From Muricea muricata (Eukaryota > Cnidaria > Anthozoa > Malacalcyonacea > Plexauridae), in assembly GCA_963855995.1 (NCBI GenBank), contig OY979726.1, positions 8,284,701-8,348,700 of the forward strand: 64,000 nucleotides of DNA, written 5' to 3'. The notes under the pieces are model-generated. The model was given only the letters and a program-made list of their open reading frames with translations. It was not told the DNA's origin and did not search any database. Position 1 is the first letter of the stretch; every line of letters begins with the position of its first letter. Both the position numbers and the translations under genes were made by a program. Shown here one piece after another: positions 37,357 through 54,788 of this stretch.

Positions 37357-38215
37357 TGTTACGAAGCAGTACATTAATAGCATAAAAATAGCTAAATTAT
37401 ATTCTCCAGGCAAGGTAAACACTAGATACGTCAGTGGGAAAGGTAATGGGCATATTTGGTTGCCAAGGAAAGATAAAGTAAATAAAAATTCGTGTATCTT
37501 TCACGACCTGTCAGTTATCTTTTCCATTAGGCTCACAGTATAAATAATGATACTTGGACTTGTCAATGTTTGATAAAAACAAAATACAAGGTGGTTGGAT
37601 TTATTTAGATAAGAAAAATTCCAGTGGTGCACAACCTTTGTACTTACACGTGCACAGGTTTGAGGCATTACTGTCAATCATTTGTAGAGGTATTTCGCGC
37701 GGTCAGGTAATAAAAGTGTTACGTCATAAAAATGTAGTATTGTAAAATTGTAGGAAAGTAAAAGTCAAACATTGAAGTTGAGTCCATATATATAGAGATA
37801 ATAAGTTTTACTAAGGAAATCAACGAAATAAGTTAAGTTTGAACATTTTTTAAATAATATTGACGGAGCATACGACCGACTGAGACAGTGCGACAACGCC
37901 TTAAATAAATAAAGGAAAAGAGCTGGTGCGAGAGTTCAGAAATCCAAAACCTAGAACCTGATTGGCTGATTCTGTTCACATGCACAAAACTCCTACGACC
38001 GTTAGTATAAAAGACCGCCCCAGCTGAATCCCGAGCAGTGGCTGCAGAGTAGTTGCTGAGTAGCCGAGAAGTGAAAACTCTACTCAAACGAACAGACAGA
38101 AACAGACAAGACAGACCAACAAACTCAGAAGAAGACGATTATTGAACTGTAGAATTAACACCTGTAACGATCCGCTACCTCGCGTAGATATTGTGAATAA
38201 AAAGAATTCATAACA
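37357..38215 (+). repeat. 3' LTR, copy 1
   Basis: 859 bp, matching the 5' LTR except for about five substitutions (for example gtagc/atagc near the start, gttca/gtcca, agttg/agtgg and ccact/ccgct). Four of these also separate the two LTRs of copy 2, so they predate duplication of the unit; one (ggtggttgg at about 37593) is private to this copy. Confidence 0.92.
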
Positions 38216-39912
38216 ATTGTAAGAGCGTTTCTTTTCAGTCTCAATGAATGTTGTAGGTTTCTCATTTCAACATGCTATTTTGCTGATGTCGGTAGTTTGA
38301 GCGCCGAAAACATGATTGCGGACATGCTAAGTTCTCTAATTTCGATTTAGAAGCTGTCTTTTAGGTACGCGATTGCAATATATTATTGTGCTCAACTCGT
38401 TCATTTTAGCACTCAAAACATCATTTTAAGCTCTAACACGTCGCCGTGCTCGATTTGAGACGGCAATTTTTAGTTGGCAGTCCGAGCATGTTTTTACGCT
38501 CAAATTACTTCCAGAACGCCTAAAACGCGATTTTGATGATTGTAAGAGCGTTTCTTTTCATTCTCAAAGCATGTTGTAGGTTTCTAATTTCAACATGCTA
38601 TTTTGCTGATGTCGATAGTTTGAGCGCCGAAAACATGATGGCGGACTTCCTATAAGTTCTCCAATTTCGATATAGAAGCTGTCTTTTAGGTCCGCGATTG
38701 CAATATATCATTGGGCTCAACTGGTTCACTTTAGCACTCAAAAACTCATTTTAAGCTCTAAAACGTCGCCGTGATCGATTTGAGAAGGCAATTTTTAGTT
38801 GGCAGTCTGAGCATATTTTTACGCTCAAATCGCTTCCACAACGCCTAAAACGTGATTTTGATGATTGTAAGAGCGTCTCTTTTCAGTCTCAATGCATGTT
38901 GTAGGTTTCTTATTTCAACATGTTTTTTTCTAATGTCGATAGTTTGAGCGCCGAAAACATGATTGCGGACTTCCTATAAGTTCTCCAATTTAAATATAGA
39001 AGCTGTCTTTTAGGTACGCGATTGCAATATATCATTGTGCTCAACTCGTTCTTTTTAGCACTCAAAAACTCATTTTAAGCTCTAAAACGTCGCCGTGATC
39101 AATTTGAGACGGATATTTTTAGTTGGCAGTCTGAGCATGTTTTTACGCTCAAATCGCTTCCAGAACGCCTAAAACGCGATTTTGATAATTGTAAGAGCGT
39201 TTCTTTTCAGTCTCAAAGCATGTTGTAGGTTTCTCATTTCAACATGCTATTTTGCTGATGTCGATAGTTTGAGCGCCGAAAACGTGATTGCGGACTTGCT
39301 AAGTTCTCCAATTTCGATTTAGAAGCTGTCTTTTAGGTCCGCGATTGCAATATATCATTGGGCTCAACTCGTTCATTTTAGCACTCAAAACATCATTTTA
39401 AGCTCTAAAACGTCGCCGTGATCGATTTGAGACGGCAATTTTTAGTTGGCAGTCTGAGTATGTTGTTACGCTCAAATCGCTTCCAGATCGCCTAAAACGC
39501 GATTTTGATGATTGTAAGAGCGTTTCTTTTCAGTCTGAAAGCATGTTGTAGGTTTCTCATTTCAACATGCTATTTTGCTCATGTCGATAGTTTGAGCGCC
39601 GAAAACGTGATTGCGGACTTGCTAAGTTCTCCAAGTTCGATTTAGAAGCTGTCTTTTAGGTCCGCGATTGCAATATATCATCGGGCTCAACTGGTATATT
39701 TTAGTACTCGAAACATCATTTTAAGCTCTAAAACGTCGCAGTGATCGATTTGAGACGGCGATTTTTAGTTGGCAGTATGAGCATCTTTTTACGCTCAAAT
39801 CGAGTCCAGAACGCCTAAAACGCGATTTTGATTATTGTAAGAGCGTTTCTTTTCAGTTTCAAAGCAGGTTGTAGGTTTCTCATTTCAAAATGCTATTTTC
39901 ATGATGTCTATA
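38216..39912. repeat. Satellite segment of tandem unit 1, interrupted by the 15.7-kb element
   Basis: About five monomers of the satellite, nearly identical to 59008-60704. The segment stops at gatgtctaTA (39903-39912), where the 15.7-kb transposon begins, and resumes at 55609. Confidence 0.92.
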
Positions 39913-39978
39913 CACAGCAAAAATTGCAATTCTTATTTTAAGAAAAAAGATACTTGTTTTGAGCAAACAATTTCTCAA
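39913..39978 (+). repeat. Left TIR of the 15.7-kb transposon
   Basis: Starts CACAGCAAAAATTGCAATTC and includes tattttaagaaaaaa, cttgttttgagcaa and tttctcaaaa. Each block has a counterpart in the reverse complement of 55543-55608. Confidence 0.85.
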
Positions 39979-40460
39979 AAAAAGCAATTTGTTGCTGGTC
40001 AGAATGGCAAGTAAAAATTTCTTGCTAAGAATAATTTAAGAAAATATTTCTAGCTAAGAATTCTTAATAAGAATTTCTTTTCTAGGCAAGAATTCTCTGT
40101 AAGAATTTTTTACTTCGTGAAAGTTCTTATCAAGAATAAAATTCTTAATCTAGGAATATTATTGCTAGTTTTAAGTAGAATATTGGTAAGTAAAAAATTG
40201 CTAGTCAGAATGGCAAGTAAAAATTCCTTATCAAGGAAATATTTCTAGGCAAGAATTATTAAGATTTTTTTACCACGTAAGAATTCTTATTGAGAATAAA
40301 ATTCTTAATTTAAGAATATTATTGCTAATATTTAGTAGAATATTGCTAAATAAAAAATTGCTAATCAGCATGGCTGGCAAGTAAAAATTCTTGTCAAGAA
40401 AATATTTTTAGGCAAAAAAAGTTTTTCAAGAATTTTTGCTTCCGGGAAGAGATTTCACCA
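39979..40460. repeat. Left subterminal repeats, AAGAATTCTT-rich
   Basis: The string agaatggcaagtaaaaatt recurs near 40000 and 40207, with a variant near 40372. Between copies there are many short inverted words (aagaattctt, ttcttatcaagaata, aatattattgcta). Subterminal repeats of this kind are typical transposase-binding regions in CACTA-like elements; binding here is inferred. Confidence 0.6.
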
Positions 40461-41485
40461 TGCAAGCATTTTTCAATAATAATTTTGTGGTAAGCAATAA
40501 TTCTTAATTGGCCTGGGTGAGAGTTACATGGGAAACTGCCTCATAAATTTTGTTGGACGTTCAATTAACAAAACGCTGAAGGCATGAATCATGTTGGTGT
40601 TGCAACAGGGTCTAAAATAGATAAATATATTTCAACATGTTTCCTTTATCTAATGACATTCTATACATAAATAAAATTATATAAATTAAGATACGCATAA
40701 AAACTCGCATTTTTCTATATACAGATAAAAATGTAACTTTGGTTGATACGGTATACTATAACATTTAACAGCTAAAAATGCCTTAGAAGACCAATATTAT
40801 GACTAAATAATACCATAGGCAGCCCTGCATGCAAATGATGTTTGCATGTATGGAACTCACACGCGCATATTATACACATAGTGTTGATAGATTATTATTA
40901 CCTTTATTACAGCTAATATAGCTACTACCACAATTCACGTGTGTGACCGTGATGTCTACATCATGCAGTTAGGCTGCCTATATAGTCATAAATTATGACA
41001 ACACGGACGCGCAGCTCTCGCACATCTGTAACTAAATGGTTTAAGCATTCGCGGCGTAATGTGACCGTGAATAAAATACATGTATAAAAAATCGACACGT
41101 TTATTGAAATTCAAATTAGTCTTGTATAAAGCCAGTTATACAGACAGTTCTATGACAATATTATTTCTTTTCTATGACAAGTCAAAAACTAGCATCGGCT
41201 AAATTGCTCGCTTGTTAAAATGCAACTAGAAATGGCTAATGACAGCTGCCTAATGACAGTTGTCGCTGCTGCTCCAAAATTAGACTGCTTGTTCTAAAAA
41301 TATGCATGCACAGTGTATGCATGTTGCTAATGATGTTTCAGATGTATTAGAGCTTCATGTAGTAACTATTAAGAAAACATATGGTACTGAAACTGTGCAT
41401 GCAGTAGGTGATTTTTAACAGTCCAACGTATATAACTGGTATTCATTGTCATGAACTAGTTAGAACTATAGCTACCTACATGTTC
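40461..41485. other. Non-coding left flank of the accessory gene
   Basis: About 1 kb of AT-rich DNA between the subterminal repeats and the last exon of the minus-strand accessory gene. Short direct words such as gcatgcaaatgatgtttgcatg occur. No gene, RNA or repeat with clear ends was recognised. It should hold the 3' UTR and poly(A) site of the accessory gene; no single signal stands out. Confidence 0.5.
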
Positions 41486-48241
<6,756 letters not shown>

Positions 48242-48809
48242 TTTCCTTTTAGAATTCTCGATAAAAGCAGCAGAAGAATCTTTTCAATCCAAAACTGTGA
48301 ATACTTTTCAAAGAACTGGAGTTTGTGTAGGCAAGAAAGGTTTCTCAGTATTCTCTGAACGAAAAAACCCCAGAAATTCAAAAAAATGGAGGAGATAAAT
48401 CCGTCACTCAAATGAGTAAATCAGGGCCGGCCAATGAAACAGCACGATTTCAATTTTGGCGGGAATTTCCTTAAATTTTGCTATTTGGGAATTTTGACAA
48501 TTTTTTTCACATTTATGATAAAATTAACTAAGTTTTAAGGAACTACCATGCCTCATTCTACCAATACTTTTCAAGAAATGTCACTTTTGCGCAATAACAA
48601 CGCTTACAGCGGTCACAAACGGTCACAATTTTCCTTTTTTTCAAAGAATTTCCCTTGGCTGCTGAAAGTTGTACTTTCTCTAGTGGAAGCAACAAGTCCC
48701 TATCAATCCATAATTGTCCATATCTGCCATATTATCATATTACGAAGTTTGTTATTCTCTTTTGTTTTATATGAATTATGCATTGGATTTTAGCAAAATT
48801 TTGGTGTAA
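48242..48809. promoter_or_regulatory. Divergent promoter region between the two transposon genes
   Basis: 568 bp separate the start codons of the accessory gene (minus) and transposase gene (plus), so both must be driven from here. AT-rich; no clear TATA box at a convincing distance was found. A short plus frame (48548-48793) is not considered real. Confidence 0.6.
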
Positions 48810-49178
48810 ATGGATGGCACTGGGATTTTCCCTTGCTCGTGTTGTGATGCATTTAAATCGCTAACTTTACGAGCTTTATTAAACCATTATTTTATTGTTC
48901 ATCGAAATGAGACAAATTTTCGAGTGACTTGTAATGTTGATGGTTGTCCGGCAATTTTTGAGAAGTACAATTCTTTTTACAAACATGTGTACAAAAAACA
49001 TCGAGAAATATATGACCAGCAAGCAGGAATTCAGCGAGAAGGCAATTCAACTGGCAAAAGGCAGGACAGACAAAATGACGAAGATTCAAGCAACGGCTCT
49101 GACCAAGACAATGATGTCGATAATGTTAACGTCAGGGGAAACAGAGATGTGGATGAAAATCTCCAGGAGGCAGATCAG
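48810..49178 (+). CDS. Transposase exon 1 (C2H2 zinc fingers)
   Basis: 123 codons; donor CAG|GTATTT. The second finger has ideal spacing, C-x4-C-x12-H-x4-H. The tail is Asp/Asn-rich. The fingers probably contribute to recognition of the element ends. Confidence 0.82.
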
Positions 49179-52100
49179 GTATTTAATTTTATGTATTTTA
49201 TTGGTTGTTGTATTAATTTATCTTGTTATTTTCGTGTGTTATCACATGGCCTTATAGACTTACTCGATTTTTATTATAATATGTAATATGTTACGTGTGT
49301 GGTTTATGGTTAAATACATGGCCATAAGGAACAAGAAAGGGAGGGTTGAGCCCCCCCACCTTTTTAAGCAGAGGGCTGAGCCCCCATAAATATTCTAGGT
49401 AAATTGCATGCATTGTTGGTTTGCTTAATGCAGATCAATACAGCTAGATCACAGAGAAAAATTGAATCTTTCTTTGTCCTAGCTCAATCATTTACTGAAG
49501 ATATACTGTACAATATACACTTTTGTGGATTATCATAACAATATCTTTGTAAGACATGAGATAAATCTGACTCAAAGATGCACAAAGATATGTTTCAGAG
49601 AGTCGGATTTTTTTCTTGGAAAGCAAGCCTCCAGGGCCCTCTACCAGCAGCTTGTGCCTTTGGTGCTTATCTTCAAGCTCCCATACACAGCTTTATCATA
49701 TTCCCATGCATGGCCCTGGTTAAACAGAAGTGTAAAATTTTTGCTCCAAAAATCAGTGCAGGCTGCAGACATAAAACACTCTTGGCATTTGACATTTGCG
49801 AAGTAGTTATAACTCACACACCAACATTGAACGGTGGGGGAGTGGGAAGGTCATTAATTTAATATCAGATAACTGCAACTGCTGTCAAGGTTTTGGCCAG
49901 GATTGTAGTTGCATATACTTATATTGGTCATGCAGCTAAAGCTTGTTTAGTAACCTGAATACTGCTTTTGAAAACAGGAGTGTGGGTTGAATTCTTGCCA
50001 GAGCACTAATTGAAATTTTTCATAATTACTAACTGCCTTTGATCAAAATTAATTAAAAATGTATATGCATGTACATATGTATTATTATGTTTTGTTCAAT
50101 GTGAGTACCATCACACATTTACGACATGTGATGATGGCTGCAAAGTGACCAATTTGTCCACTTCCTCATTTCAAGCCTGGTTTTTGTTTTTTTGCTAAAC
50201 CCTGTGAAATTTATGTAAAAATAATTTTTAAATTATGCAAAGCACATTACTCAAAATTATATGATTTATTCTTTACTGTTTACATGTATTTATAATCAAA
50301 AGGTCTGTAATACCTTGCCTGGGTTTTAGTACAGTATGATTCCATTTTATTAATTACAGTATTTCAGAGCAAAGAAACTTTTACAAAGTGAAACACACAC
50401 ACATACATGCAGTATTTGTTAAAATTTTTTTGAAAATACATACTGTATAAATATTGAAGCTTCATTTATTTAAGTGTTATGTTAAGTACAGTATTTGGTT
50501 TACAAATTGTGACATCATTGCCAGTATACTAGTTACAAATGAATACACTGAATATCAATTGTATATGGTATAATAAGAGCTAGAACCTCTGCATTATACT
50601 GCAATGTTTATTATTGCATGCATATTCCCAATTTATTACCGATATTATAGTTTTAAATAAATGACTGCAATACTTTCTCCAAATTTTTTTAGGGTGCTGT
50701 AAATATTTTTGTGAGAATTTTGCCTGTACTGCTACTAAATAGGACATACTGTAGTTTAGTTTTCTATTTAGTTTAGTTTTTTTGTAGATTGACATGGTGG
50801 ATATTCAACGAAGTGCAGCATCCTTTCTTTTAAGAATTAAAGAACAGAACAAAATATCACAGGTGGGTACATATTTTCTCAAATGTCCTCAAAGGTTTTT
50901 GAGGGATGCAATATTAGAGTATGTCAAGTAAAACAAAATATTTTTTCCATGTAGACTGCTATGTGTGACATCCAGGAAAGTACTACCTGCTTGATAGACC
51001 AGGTTTTGACTTATGTCAAGCAACAAGTTGTCGCTACCTTGGATCCATGTGAAAAGAATCATCAAGCTGAACTACTTGAAGCATTGGATAATATTCCAGC
51101 CCCTTTTTCTGGAATTGAAACTGAGGCACTACATGCAGCATATGTGAAGAAGAATTTTAACTATGTTGGTTACAAGAAAATTTGTCTTGGCACTAGGTAT
51201 GTGAGGAGAAAGAAAGGCCCCAAACGCGTGATCAGTGCGCAAGATGAAAGTTTCATATATATACCAATTCTGGAAAGTTTACAGCAATTGTTGGCAAACA
51301 AAAAGATAGCCTCAATTATTTTAAAAAAAGCGAAATGTAGTGAAAAGGGTGTGCTTTATGACATTTGCGATGGCTCCATTTTTCAGAATGATAACTACTT
51401 TAAGGATCATCCTGATGCGTTGGTGATAATTCTCTATCACGACGAGCTTGAAGTGTGTAATCCTCTGGGCAGCAAAGCTGGAATTCACAAGCTAGACATG
51501 TTTTACTATACTTTAGCAAATTTCACTCCAAAGTTTCGGTCTAAGCTAGCTGCTGTTCGTCTACTTGCAATTGTCAATGCCAATTATGTCAAGAAATATG
51601 GCATTGAACGTATTCTGGAACCAATAATTAAGGATATTAATATCCTTCATGGTGGTAGTATGATGACAGTAAATGGCATTGAAAGAATTGTGTTCGGCAA
51701 GGTATTGGCATGCGCTGGAGATACTTTGGGACAACACTTGTGGGGTGGTTACAAAGAGGGTGTAGGATTTTCTATAAACAAATGTAGAACATGTTACTGC
51801 TTATTTCTGAAAATGCAACAGGAATTCTTCGAAGACGCGTTTGTGATGCGTACACAGGCTAGATACGAAGAAGAATGTGAAGACATCGAAAATGCTCCAA
51901 CCGACGCAGTGAGATGTGACTTGTGCACAACCTATGGTATTAATAAGCGAAGTGCATTGTGCAATCTTCCAGATTTCGATGTCACGAAACAACTTCCCCA
52001 GGATGTAATGCACACACTTTTAGAAGGTACAGTCCAGTATGAAGTTAGATTAATCCTTCTTTACTTCATCCAGACAGGTAAATTAACCCTGTTACAACTC

Positions 52101-53135
52101 AACGGTGCGATTAATAATCACAACTATGGATACAGCGAGCAGAGCGACAAACCTGGGCCTATCAGGGAATCTGTGTTCCAGACAGCAGAAGGCTATAAGG
52201 TTAAGTACAGTGCTTCCCAGACAAGGCTATTTGTACGTATCTTGCCGTTCATCGTCGATCCTATGATAGATTTCGACAACGAGTATTACTTATTTCTGGT
52301 GGAACTTATCCAGATTGTGAACATAGTGTTCGCCCCAGTTATTAAAGACGGGACTGTTACGTTTTTGCAAGAGCTTATAGCAAAACACCTTGCAACCTTT
52401 AAGGAGCTCTTTCCCAACAAGAACGTTATTCCTAAGCAGCATTACCTCGTCCACATTCCCGGTATGATACGACTTCTTGGCCCTATGATGCGAACATCCT
52501 GCTTCACCTTTGAATCAGCCCATAGGTACTTTAAGGAGCTAGGGAGGAGGCAAAACTTCAAGAATCTGCCTGTTTCATTAGCCAGGAGACATCAAATGTT
52601 CGAGTGTTGCAATTTCGGTGATTCATTGGAGAGACCCGGGTCCCATCCACTTTTTGCTACGGAAAAGAAGTGTGGCGTTGTTAATCAAGTCAACAAAGAC
52701 GAGGTAAAGGCTTTACAAGAAAAATTCAAGGAGTTTGGATTATTGCCTGGTATCACCCTGGAAAAGGTTTACACCACAAGTTGGATAACTTTAAATGGTA
52801 CCAAGTACACCAAAACCGCAATGCTTGTCGTGGATGTGGCAGAGGAACCCTTGCTTCCTATCTTTGGCGAATTAAAAAAGATCTGGCTCATTGAGGAGCA
52901 TGTGTACTTTGAATTGTCACTGTTCGAAACCCACTCGTTCGATGAAATGCATCAGGCCTACTTTGTCCAACACGTTGATCCAGAATTTGCCCATTTTGTG
53001 TCCACCGACGACTTGGTAGATTTCAATGTTTTGCATTTAAAGCAGAATCAATCAGCGAAGAGTTATGTTCCTGTGAAATACCACTTGAACGATATTATGG
53101 AAGAGTTCTTGAAAGACAGTCGCCCAATGCAATAG
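48810..53135 (+). CDS. EnSpm/CMC-type transposase, 3 exons, 874 aa
   Basis: Exons are 48810-49178, 50788-50862 and 50955-53135, all joining in phase 0 at GT-AG sites. The ATG at 48810 (context TAAATGG) opens exon 1, which has two C2H2 fingers (C9, C12, H26, H31 and C41, C46, H59, H64) and an acidic tail. Exons 2 and 3 contain SAASFLLRIKEQNKISQ followed by the large catalytic region. There the order YHDELEVCNPLG (D311), AGDTLGQH (D404), two CxxC pairs (425-428, 469-472), QDVMHTLLEG and FESAHRYFKEL (E668) is the order I know from animal EnSpm transposases, so D311, D404 and E668 are the likely catalytic triad. It acts in the nucleus, binding element ends and cutting DNA. There is no stop or frameshift, so it is potentially active. 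Confidence 0.88.
49179..50787. other. Transposase intron 1
   Basis: 1.6 kb of AT-rich DNA ending in a good acceptor TTTTTTTGTAG. It contains a G/C-run inverted motif near 49344-49386 (gttgagccccccc and gctgagccccc). Overlapping 93-94 codon frames near 49525-49862 show no homology and are ignored. Confidence 0.65.
50788..50862 (+). CDS. Transposase exon 2
   Basis: 75 bp, 25 codons, encoding IDMVDIQRSAASFLLRIKEQ and NKISQ. Acceptor TTTGTAG and donor CAG|GTGGGT. The AASFLLRIKE pattern matches the conserved segment that precedes the catalytic domain in this family. Confidence 0.78.
50955..53135 (+). CDS. Transposase exon 3 (catalytic domain)
   Basis: 2181 bp, 726 codons plus stop, acceptor TTCCATGTAG after a 92-bp intron. 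It carries the candidate DDE residues, the CxxC pairs and a C-terminal region of about 170 residues of unclear role. Its base composition is less AT-rich than the flanks, consistent with coding selection. This is the longest open frame of the window. Confidence 0.92.
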   Translation, partial: TAMCDIQESTTCLIDQVLTYVKQQVVATLDPCEKNHQAELLEALDNIPAPFSGIETEALHAAYVKKNFNYVGYKKICLGTRYVRRKKGPKRVISAQDESFIYIPILESLQQLLANKKIASIILKKAKCSEKGVLYDICDGSIFQNDNYFKDHPDALVIILYHDELEVCNPLGSKAGIHKLDMFYYTLANFTPKFRSKLAAVRLLAIVNANYVKKYGIERILEPIIKDINILHGGSMMTVNGIERIVFGKVLACAGDTLGQHLWGGYKEGVGFSINKCRTCYCLFLKMQQEFFEDAFVMRTQARYEEECEDIENAPTDAVRCDLCTTYGINKRSALCNLPDFDVTKQLPQDVMHTLLEGTVQYEVRLILLYFIQTGKLTLLQLNGAINNHNYGYSEQSDKPGPIRESVFQTAEGYKVKYSASQTRLFVRILPFIVDPMIDFDNEYYLFLVELIQIVNIVFAPVIKDGTVTFLQELIAKHLATFKELFPNKNVIPKQHYLVHIPGMIRLLGPMMRTSCFTFESAHRYFKELGRRQNFKNLPVSLARRHQMFECCNFGDSLERPGSHPLFATEKKCGVVNQVNKDEVKALQEKFKEFGLLPGITLEKVYTTSWITLNGTKYTKTAMLVVDVAEEPLLPIFGELKKIWLIEEHVYFELSLFETHSFDEMHQAYFVQHVDPEFAHFVSTDDLVDFNVLHLKQNQSAKSYVPVKYHLNDIMEEFLKDSRPMQ

Positions 53136-53556
53136 GGACACCAACACTGATTCCTGCCATGGTTCTGTTTGATATGCATTGATAATGAAATTACTCTATC
53201 ACAGATTGATGATCTACCAGAAGCGTAACTTCATAAGATTTCAAAGGATAGTGTGATCGTTATCCTTCAACAAAAAAGGAATTTGACATTGTGCGGAATA
53301 TTTCCAGAACTGATAAAAATATCCCTGATCGAGCGATGAACTTGTGCATTCGCATTGCGCAAACAAAATAACCAATTGGAATGCAGTGTTAGTGTCTCTA
53401 TTACATTTTATCGTTCTCCAGAGCCTAGTTACCGTGGGGGTCAAAATTCTGAGTCCAGTCCAATTTTTGTGAGCCACCAGGAAATATTGTTACTACTGGA
53501 GTTTTTAGGTACTCAAACATACACATCAGGTTCTTAAACATGTACTGTACATTAGG
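53136..53556. other. Region downstream of the transposase, no gene seen
   Basis: Contains the transposase 3' UTR. Short frames here show no family resemblance. Confidence 0.5.
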
Positions 53557-53604
53557 TACTGAGACAGTAGCGGCGCCAGCGCGATAAGTGGGGGGGGGGG
53601 ACAT

Positions 53605-53696
53605 ATTCATATATTCGTGTTCTGCACAATTAATTTCTTTTGAAATCGAATCGACTTCAAAAGAAATTAATTGTGCAGAACACGAATATATGAATT
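53605..53696. repeat. Long hairpin within the hAT MITE
   Basis: The arm attcatatattcgtgttctg and the following caattaatttctttt are mirrored by aaaagaaattaattg and cagaacacgaatatatgaat. This is a nearly perfect stem of about 38 bp around a short loop. Confidence 0.85.
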
Positions 53697-53889
53697 TAGT
53701 ATTTTTACACAAGTGAACATAAGAAATCCGACGTTGTGATTGGTCCAATATGACGTGACATTCCTTTATATTCACCTACAGGTGAATATAACATTAAAAA
53801 CAAGTTTACAAAATGGCGACTAGCCGCCGTTTTGTACAAATTACGGACAAAGAAATAAACAAAATTAAATAACTTGTGTAAAAATACTA

Positions 53890-53996
53890 AAACAATTATT
53901 CGCCTCAGGCTCGGTGATTATCGGGGAATATTCACCTCGACTTCGTCTCGGTGAATATTCCCCGATAATCACCTCGCCTTCGGCGAATAATTGTTA
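53890..53996. repeat. Second long hairpin within the hAT MITE
   Basis: The arm caattattcgcc...ggtgattatcgggg and aatattcacc... is mirrored by ggtgaatattccccgataat and cacctcgccttcggcgaataattg. The stem is about 45 bp with a few mismatches. Confidence 0.82.
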
Positions 53997-54085
53997 AATG
54001 TCCCCCTCACTTATCGCGCTGGCGCCGCTACTGTACTGAGACATGCTTTGATAATACTTCCAATTTTAACTTATGCAGGCCCGTT

Positions 54086-54560
54086 AAGTTTCTTATACTA
54101 AAACTCGGAAGGATCGACTGGTATCTGTCGATCCATGTTAGAGGAAGGAGTATGACTGGAAATAACCACCTTAAATGCATCACGAATGAGATTCAACGGC
54201 AGAGCTGTTTACTCATCAATAAATGTCTTGAAAAACAAGCAAATAGTCAAATTTTTGACAATTTTTTTAATATGCATGCAAAACCATGGAAGGGTGACAA
54301 GGAACAACAACACCATGATTAAAATACCACGGCTAAAATTGGAAGTTGCAAAGCAAAGTTTTGACTTTGTTGGAACAAGAACTTTTAATAGCTTTCCAAT
54401 GGAAATTAGATTAGCAAAGATTTTACAAAACTTCGGTCACTTATTTCAGACAATTTATTCTTGAACAAGAGATCAGAGCTTTTCACGAAGTGCCGCCATA
54501 GAAAAAAGTTCAACGCACAGAGCTTCAAGCGCGCGCGCGCTTGTGCAAATACATAATTCA
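54086..54560 (+). pseudogene. Remnant of a LINE-like reverse transcriptase C-terminus
   Basis: Three consecutive plus-strand frames, separated by frameshifts, carry pieces that in order resemble the C-terminal tail of jockey/CR1-type reverse-transcriptase proteins: NEIQRQSCLLINKCLEKQAN and IFDNFF, then TRNNNTMIKIPRLKLEVAKQ and SFDFVGTRTFNSFPMEIR, then DFTKLRSLISDNLF. The TRNN...P...FGxxGxxxxNSLPxEIR-like layout is a familiar LINE tail. It is broken and cannot encode an enzyme. The hammerhead at 54633 follows on the same strand. Confidence 0.45.
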
Positions 54561-54632
54561 AATTTAAATTGTCAGCGCAAGCGATATGACGAGCGTCATC
54601 ACACAAACCGTTAAACGATATACGAGTATTCA

Positions 54633-54676
54633 TTCGCCTGATGATCGCCTTCTGGCGTGAAACACTGTGTAGCGAA
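54633..54676 (+). ncRNA. Type I hammerhead ribozyme, complete
   Basis: All parts are in order. Stem I 5' strand TTCGC (54633-54637) is followed by CTGATGA (54638-54644). Stem II CGCC-TTCT-GGCG (54646-54657) is flanked by a T.T mismatch at the 10.1/11.1 position. GAAA (54659-54662) comes next, then stem III ACA..TGT (54662-54670) with loop CTG, then A17 at 54671 giving a GUA cleavage triplet. Stem I 3' strand GCGAA (54672-54676) pairs perfectly with TTCGC. The usual G10.1-C11.1 pair is replaced, which may lower activity. Short stem III is typical of retroelement hammerheads. A (TA)n tract starts 28 bp downstream. Confidence 0.78.
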
Positions 54677-54700
54677 ATTTGTAACTAATTGTTTTAAATA

Positions 54701-54703
<3 letters not shown>

Positions 54704-54785
<82 letters not shown>
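54704..54785. repeat. (TA)n microsatellite after the hammerhead
   Basis: 82 bp of TA, preceded by ttaaataaac. It may be the tail of the retroelement remnant that carries the hammerhead. Confidence 0.93.

Positions 54786-54788
<3 letters not shown>

Larger units (their letters stand above)
35067..38215 (+). mobile_element. Non-autonomous LTR retroelement, copy 1 (unit 1)
   Basis: Two 859-bp LTRs (35067-35925, 37357-38215) begin TGTTACGAAG and end ATAACA. They flank 1431 bp that starts with a primer-binding-site-like TGGTGTAGGATCGG and ends with a purine tract. The flanking target duplication is ATTG (35063-35066 and 38216-38219). The interior carries no gag, protease, reverse transcriptase or integrase; its longest frame is 60 codons. 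It must have been mobilised in trans. The LTRs differ at about five sites, so the insertion is fairly young. A 4-bp duplication and TG/CA ends fit Ty3/Gypsy-type integration, but the family cannot be set without pol. Confidence 0.92.
53565..54033. mobile_element. hAT-type MITE, 469 bp, with 8-bp target duplication
   Basis: Starts CAGTAGCGGCGCCAGCGCGA and ends with its inverted copy, about 32-bp TIRs including a G-run/C-run. The target duplication TACTGAGA flanks both sides (53557-53564 and 54034-54041), the 8 bp expected of hAT elements. It has no coding capacity. Inside are two further long hairpins, at about 53605-53696 and 53890-53996. Confidence 0.88.

Noticed and set aside
35067-38215. 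Retrozyme (hammerhead-bearing non-autonomous LTR element) interpretation
   Set aside because: No CTGATGA or complementary core was found in the LTRs on either strand.
49525-49862. Two overlapping 93-94 codon frames
   Set aside because: They lie inside transposase intron 1, overlap each other in different frames and show no recognisable domain.
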